In this document: one piece after another, positions 59,483 to 64,000 of the stretch
How positions within the stretch are numbered: the first letter of the stretch is position 1
How the letters are laid out: the number at the start of each line of letters is the position of its first letter
Source: Apiospora phragmitis
Taxonomy: Eukaryota; Ascomycota; Sordariomycetes; Amphisphaeriales; Apiosporaceae
NCBI GenBank assembly: GCA_038363925.1
Contig: JAQQWL010000005.1
Span: forward strand, 3,410,001-3,474,000
Direction of reading: 5' to 3'
Length of the DNA stretch: 64,000 bases
Notes under the pieces: model-generated
Seen by the model: only the letters and a program-made list of their open reading frames with translations
What the model was told of the DNA's origin: nothing
The model's database searches: none
Program-made: the position numbers and the translations under genes

Positions 59483-60340
59483 ATGCCCGAGAGCAGTACT
59501 CCAACTGGGAGCAAAGAGGATCCAGACGACATCGCCACTGAAGTAAGCATAGGTGGCAAAGTAAGCGTTGAAGTGGTGCAGAAAGAAGAAGTCCACGAGG
59601 ACGACTTTTGCCCCATATGTCGGCTGCTCCTCTACGATCCGGTCGTGACGGCATGCCATCACATGTTGTGCAAGTTTTGCATGGCCACCTGGGCATCCGT
59701 CTCCCTGGCCCAGCCTATGGTGCCAGTCGACGTGGACGAAGAGCCTGTGGAATTCGATCCGGTCGCTGACCTACAAGCGCGATGTCCCATGTGCCGCACC
59801 CTCACGACGGCGCTTCCCAGCCCCGCGCGGCAAGATGAACTCCGAGCCAAGTATCCAAATACCTATGCGAATCGCGAAACTGAGGTCTTGTCCGAATCCC
59901 GCGGCGGTGGCGTTGAGGATGGAAAGAGCGTCCAGACCATCACGGTGTACATCGGGAACAGGCATCAGGATGTAGTAGCGCCCGGCGCGGGAGGCCCGCT
60001 GCTAGGCGACATGCACGACTGGACCTTCTTCGTGTGGCCCAGCCGCACCGACATCATCGAGTAGGTGCACATCTACCTGCACCCGTTAGCCCCACGGAAC
60101 TACGTCATCCGCCAGCGGGCGCCCTACCAGATCTCGCGGCGGAGCTGGGGCCCGTTCGTGGTCACGGCCGAGGTGATACTTAAGGACGGCTACTCCTGGG
60201 TGTCGGAGGATGCTCGGGAATCGCCGGACGGCGCGGTCAAGGGTATGCTTCGCATGGAGTGGATGTTGGACTTCGACGGGTTCGGCGGGAGGGGGTCCAT
60301 GGGCCGGTATCAGCTGAAGGTCAAACATGACCGGGATTAG
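59483..60340 (+). pseudogene. RING finger-YEATS domain fusion, in-frame TAG
   Basis: The N-terminal RING finger is at about residues 40-105: F-C-P-I-C-R-L-L-L-Y-D-P, A-C-H-H-M-L-C-K-F-C, and C-P-M-C-R-T-L, a C3HC4-type E3 ligase pattern. From residue 179 a YEATS-like domain follows: D-W-T-F-F-V, V-H-I-Y-L-H-P, A-P-Y-Q-I-S-R-R-S-W-G-P-F-V-V-T-A-E-V-I-L, G-Y-S-W-V-S, ending K-V-K-H-D-R-D. YEATS domains read acylated histone lysines; a RING beside one suggests ubiquitin transfer on chromatin, but that is inference. The stop at 60062-60064 (GAG-TAG-GTG) sits inside the first YEATS strand; both sides stay in one frame for 91 more codons. It looks like a single point change, or readthrough, and no intron explains it. 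Confidence 0.8.
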
Positions 60341-61024
60341 GATGATGAGGAGGGTGTGAGAGACGATCGGGAGTGGAGGCGTATGGTTAGACAGCATGAA
60401 CAACGTGGCAGATTCGAGCCGGCGTAATGGGGCATCATCTTGGATGCATTTGCGGCTTAGATGATGCTTCTATCCACAAAGGCAAAGTGGGTTAGTTCTG
60501 TTAGACACAAGTTTAAAGTGTGTGTCAAGGCCAATGCTAACAGACTGCTTTCATTTCTGCCGATATTGCAGAACCTTACCGTAATCTTGCTAAAGATAAG
60601 CAATCCTCCTGTTCTTCTTCTTCGTCGTCTTCTTCCTCTTCGATTTACAATCGCGTGATCATCTTTGTCCTTCACCACGGCTGCCTGGTAATATAATTCT
60701 GGAGTCTGGGTGCCGTCAGGAAGCCTACAGGAGAAAAGAAACCATTCCCCCCTCTGGCTTTGGGCGATAACGAGAAGAAGCTTGCGCTTGTCTGGGCCAG
60801 GTGAGGAGGAGTGAAAGAGAAGGGGTGACTCGGCTCGTTAAACCATACCTAACGTATGTGAAATATGGATCTTGATTGTCGAGAATTGTGTTGTTGATGG
60901 GTTACAAACTGGTGGGGTGCACTGTCTCTGAGCATCCCTACCGAGAGACACTAAGAGGCTCTCCCAGCTAGCCATGTGGTTTATAATATAAGTGTAAGTG
61001 TTTATAGTTCAAACAACCATGGAT
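60341..61024. other. Intergenic, right edge of the gene island
   Basis: Contains a pyrimidine-rich microsatellite-like patch (CTTCTTCTTC near 60615-60640). Base composition turns abruptly AT-rich at about 61020-61040. Confidence 0.55.
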
Positions 61025-62362
61025 CTGTGTTATAGTGGTAATAAACGAGTAGTTAATATTTATTTTATTACTTTTATTTAATATTAACTTACGTGGTTTA
61101 TTATTAAGTGAGTTATATTATTAAACGCTTAATATTTTATTTTTTTATATTCTTATATAAAATAATCTAATTTTAATATTTTAAATTAATTAAAATTACT
61201 CGGTATTTAATTTATTACTCGATTTTATATTCTTTTTACATATTTATATATTATAACTTATTTCGCCGTAAATATTATAGCGTTTTTTACCGGTCGATTT
61301 TTATTTTAATACACTTTTATTTTCGCCTTTATTAATTATTAAATGTTTTTATTTTATTTTTATATTTTATAGCTTTTAAAATTCTTAAATAATAAGTTTC
61401 TTTAAATTAAACTAGTAATCTTTTAACTTTTTAACTTTTAAAAAAAATTAAATTAATAATTTATAAAATATAAATCTTTATATATATAAAGGTTATTAAA
61501 TACGTTATCACGTTTATATTTTTCGTTATTTACTTTATAATATTTAAGATTAACGTGAAAAAGCTTTTTTTATAATTAAACATTTTATTTTTAATAAAAA
61601 TAAAGTGTTTAATTATTTATTAAAAGTTAAACAACGTTTAAAGGCTAGAAGTATTAGTCGTCTTTAAATATAATAAGTTAAATATCAGCGTTTAAAAATA
61701 TATATTTAACTTATTAATTATTTTATTTAAATAATATAGTATTAAACTAAATACGTTAAATTGAAATTTAATATTATTTTTTATAAAAATAATAAAATAC
61801 GCGGCTTTAAAAGAAATAAAGAATTTTAACTTTAAAATATAACTAATCGAAGCTTTAATAAATAGCTTAATTTCTTTCGAATATATACGCTTTTAAAACG
61901 AATAAAGTATTATATTTAATAATTAAAATAAGTAAACTAAATAAAGAGGAATATTAAGTGTAATAATATTATTATCTTTATAATATACCTCGACTTTAAT
62001 TAAAATATCGCTCTTATAATCGTTAAGGATTAAAAAATAATAATAACCTTTCTTTTATAACTTAATATATTTATTTAAATACTTACTTAAATTAAAACTT
62101 ATTTTATTATCGATTTAACTACTAAGAGATTATTTAATTATTTAATTATATAAGAAATTATATTTACGCGTTTAGTTTAAAAAGTAATATTAACTTTAAA
62201 TATCTTAAAACGGTGAAATATATTAAACCTTATAAATGAATACATTTAATAATAATTAAATAATTTTCAACTATTTTTAATTATTAGATTAAATTATCTT
62301 AACTTTTTTATATTAATTATTACGAGTTATAACGAATATTAAATCGATTATATTTATTATAA
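61025..62362. other. AT-rich RIP-like block, element not identified
   Basis: A/T makes up the great majority of bases, CpG persists and stops are in every frame. I could not match it to the elements in the left flank. Confidence 0.55.
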
Positions 62363-63037
62363 GCCAGCTGACGGTGCTACGATCACCTCATGTAACGGCG
62401 ACCTTTAAATTTAGATAGCCCTTAATAGTATTATATATAAATTAGTATATAAACTAGTTAACTTTTAATTTATAATTAATTAAATAATACCATCTTCTTT
62501 TTTTCTTTTCCTCTTTTTAATGGGCCGTAAACTTAACGAGTTAGTACTATAACGCGCGATTTAAGATATTATAAATAGCTCGTTAATAAAACAAGCCGCC
62601 GAGAAGTATAATATCTTTAGAATAACTTTAAGGGCTTAGATTTACGGCCGTAAAATTATAAAATAACGGATTACGTCTTTTTAAACCTTAATAATAGCGG
62701 AAGAGTTTTAAATCGTGACTTAGTATTTTGCGTAATATAATTTAAGCTATTTACCGGTGTATGTTATTTTTTAAATATTCGCTTAACGGATTTTTTAGAT
62801 TAACGGGATTAATATAATATTCGGTAAGTATTAAGTTAAAAGATTTATTACTCGCTATTTATTTATTAGTATTACTTTTTTTTAAAGGATCGATTTCTTA
62901 AGGCTTAACGTAACTTCCGCGGAGAAAATTATCGAGTTTTTTAAGCGGCTTAATAATTTTATTCTAAAATCGATCCTTCCGGAGTTTCGGTTTAACGTCA
63001 ACGAGATCAGTAATTAGCTCGGCTATAAAACGAATAT
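62363..63037 (+). mobile_element. Pogo-like transposon relic, 5' part, cut by copia
   Basis: Starts with the terminal motif CAGCTGACGGTGCTACGATC, as at 10483. The plus strand then reads a transposase N-terminus with helix-turn-helix-like I-K-Q-A-A-E-K-Y-N-I-F-R. Further on it has F-L-R-L-N-V-T-S-A-E-K-I-I-E-F-F, matching the left copy at 11790-11869. The match breaks at 63037, exactly where the copia LTR begins. Stops interrupt it throughout. Confidence 0.75.
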
Positions 63038-63244
63038 TATTAAAACAGCAGGAACTAAAGTTTTCCATATTACTCTAAAAGGGGTGCTACGTGCCTACGC
63101 GTACGAACCCCTTTCTTATTTCATTAAGAGGGGTATACGATGCCTTTCGTAGCTCGTATTAAAAATAGATATAAATAATAAAATAAGACCGATTAAACCT
63201 CGATTAAAACCGGAATTATTATATATACGAAAGCTTATTTAATA
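63038..63244 (+). repeat. 5' LTR of copia copy D
   Basis: Begins TATTAAAACAGCAGG (TGTTGG in the least mutated copy) and ends TTTAATA. Inserted inside the pogo-like transposase. The target duplication cannot be tested because the other end is outside the window. Confidence 0.8.
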
Positions 63245-64000
63245 TTAATTAATAATTACCCGTAGCGATTATAAATTAATAAAAATAAAGAGACGGTTTT
63301 ACGCCTTTACCGACGTAAGGGCGACCGTATTAAGGAATTTTAAGAATTTCCGCCCGTTAGAAATTCGGAAAAAGAGCCGAACTAAATTAACTGTACGAGG
63401 AGGAACCCCTTTTTTAAAATATATATTATAAGGAGGAAATTAAGTTTTAAATTATATACGAAATTAATTAAATTATATATAATTATATATTTAAATTATT
63501 TTATTATATAATTTATAAAATAATAATTTTTATTAAAATAGAATTAATTATAATTAACGAATTAAAATTAAACCCGAATATATTATATTTAAATAAATTA
63601 ATAATTTTAAACCCCGAATTATTTATATACGAAAAAGTTTTTTAAAATATCGAGATTTTTTTAATAATTTAAAAAAAAAAAAATATTAACCTTATTTTTT
63701 AAAAACTCGAACTTTTAAAAATATTTTCCAAAAAAATAATACCCGAATTACTTATAACGTATTTTATATAATATTTTTTAAAATATTATATATTAAAAAT
63801 AAAAAGAACGTTTTTTTAAAAAATATTTAATATAAAGTTTAAAAAATAAATTAAATATTAATTCGGTTAAATTAACTATATATTTTAAAAAGAGATCTAT
63901 TATTACTTCGAGAGAAACGGAGTTAATATATTAATAAGCGGATTTTTTAAAAGTAAGCTCGCATGACTAATATTACCGGCCGCTCCCGTATATTAATAAG
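63038..64000 (+). mobile_element. Ty1/copia-type element, 5' LTR and leader (copy D), runs off the window
   Basis: The LTR is 63038-63244; the leader from 63245 matches 376-1096 and the reverse of 13237-13990 to the last base. The right end of the window (ACCGGCCGCTCCCGTATATT) corresponds to about 13240-13260 reversed. The remainder of the element must lie beyond 64000. Confidence 0.78.

Noticed and set aside
15217..61024. Secondary-metabolite gene cluster around the Zn2Cys6, PhyH and hydrolase genes
   Set aside because: No backbone enzyme (PKS, NRPS, terpene synthase) or transporter is present, and the neighbours are unrelated core genes.

Overview
The window reads as chromosomal DNA from a filamentous ascomycete (Pezizomycotina). 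Its genes are split by short introns with GTAAGT-like donors, CTAAC-like branch sites and YAG acceptors, and include families typical of these fungi: a Zn2Cys6 regulator, a HET-domain protein, an ankyrin NLR, a BIM1/X325 copper protein and fungal secreted proteins. The flanks are AT-rich transposon graveyards of the kind left by repeat-induced point mutation (RIP). A Sordariomycete is plausible, but I cannot fix the genus from sequence alone.

Left flank (1-15130): very AT-rich, CpG kept, CpA depleted, no intact ORF. It is a nest of LTR retrotransposons. A Ty1/copia-type element lies on the minus strand (LTRs 1097-1302 and 13991-14196). A Ty3/gypsy element sits inside its RNase H region (about 2120-9908, minus strand). 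A pogo-like DDE transposon relic lies in its pol region (about 10482-12060). A truncated plus-strand copia copy (178-1096) carries a solo LTR with a 5-bp target duplication. Right flank (61025-64000): the same pogo family, here interrupted by another copia copy that runs off the window.

Gene island (about 15130-61025), left to right: unrecognised multi-exon gene (+); CocE/NonD hydrolase (-); PhyH-like dioxygenase (+); Zn2Cys6 factor (+); SRR1-like gene (-); BIM1/X325 LPMO-like protein (+); Doa1/PLAA ubiquitin factor (-); STRAP-like WD40 (+); coiled-coil protein (+); phospholipase C/acid phosphatase (+); HET protein (+); small cysteine-rich secreted protein (+); Thr-rich secreted protein with PAN-like and carbohydrate-binding-like parts (-); decayed NACHT-ankyrin NLR (-); C2H2 zinc-finger protein (-); Mcp1-like membrane protein (+); two cysteine-rich proteins (+/-); RING-YEATS fusion with a premature stop (+).

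The genes do not form an operon or an evident biosynthetic cluster. Core cellular genes (Doa1, STRAP, Mcp1, SRR1-like) sit among accessory genes for secretion, copper and non-self recognition. Doa1, STRAP, SRR1-like, BIM1-like, phospholipase and Mcp1-like genes give clean spliced reading frames. Many other genes (CocE, PhyH, Zn2Cys6, HET, NLR, C2H2, RING-YEATS, one secreted protein) carry single-base frame breaks or stops. This may be gene decay, consensus errors, or both. The most unusual items are the RING-YEATS fusion, the NLR pseudogene with a paralogue scrap beside it, and the reciprocal nesting of copia and pogo relics at the two ends of the island.
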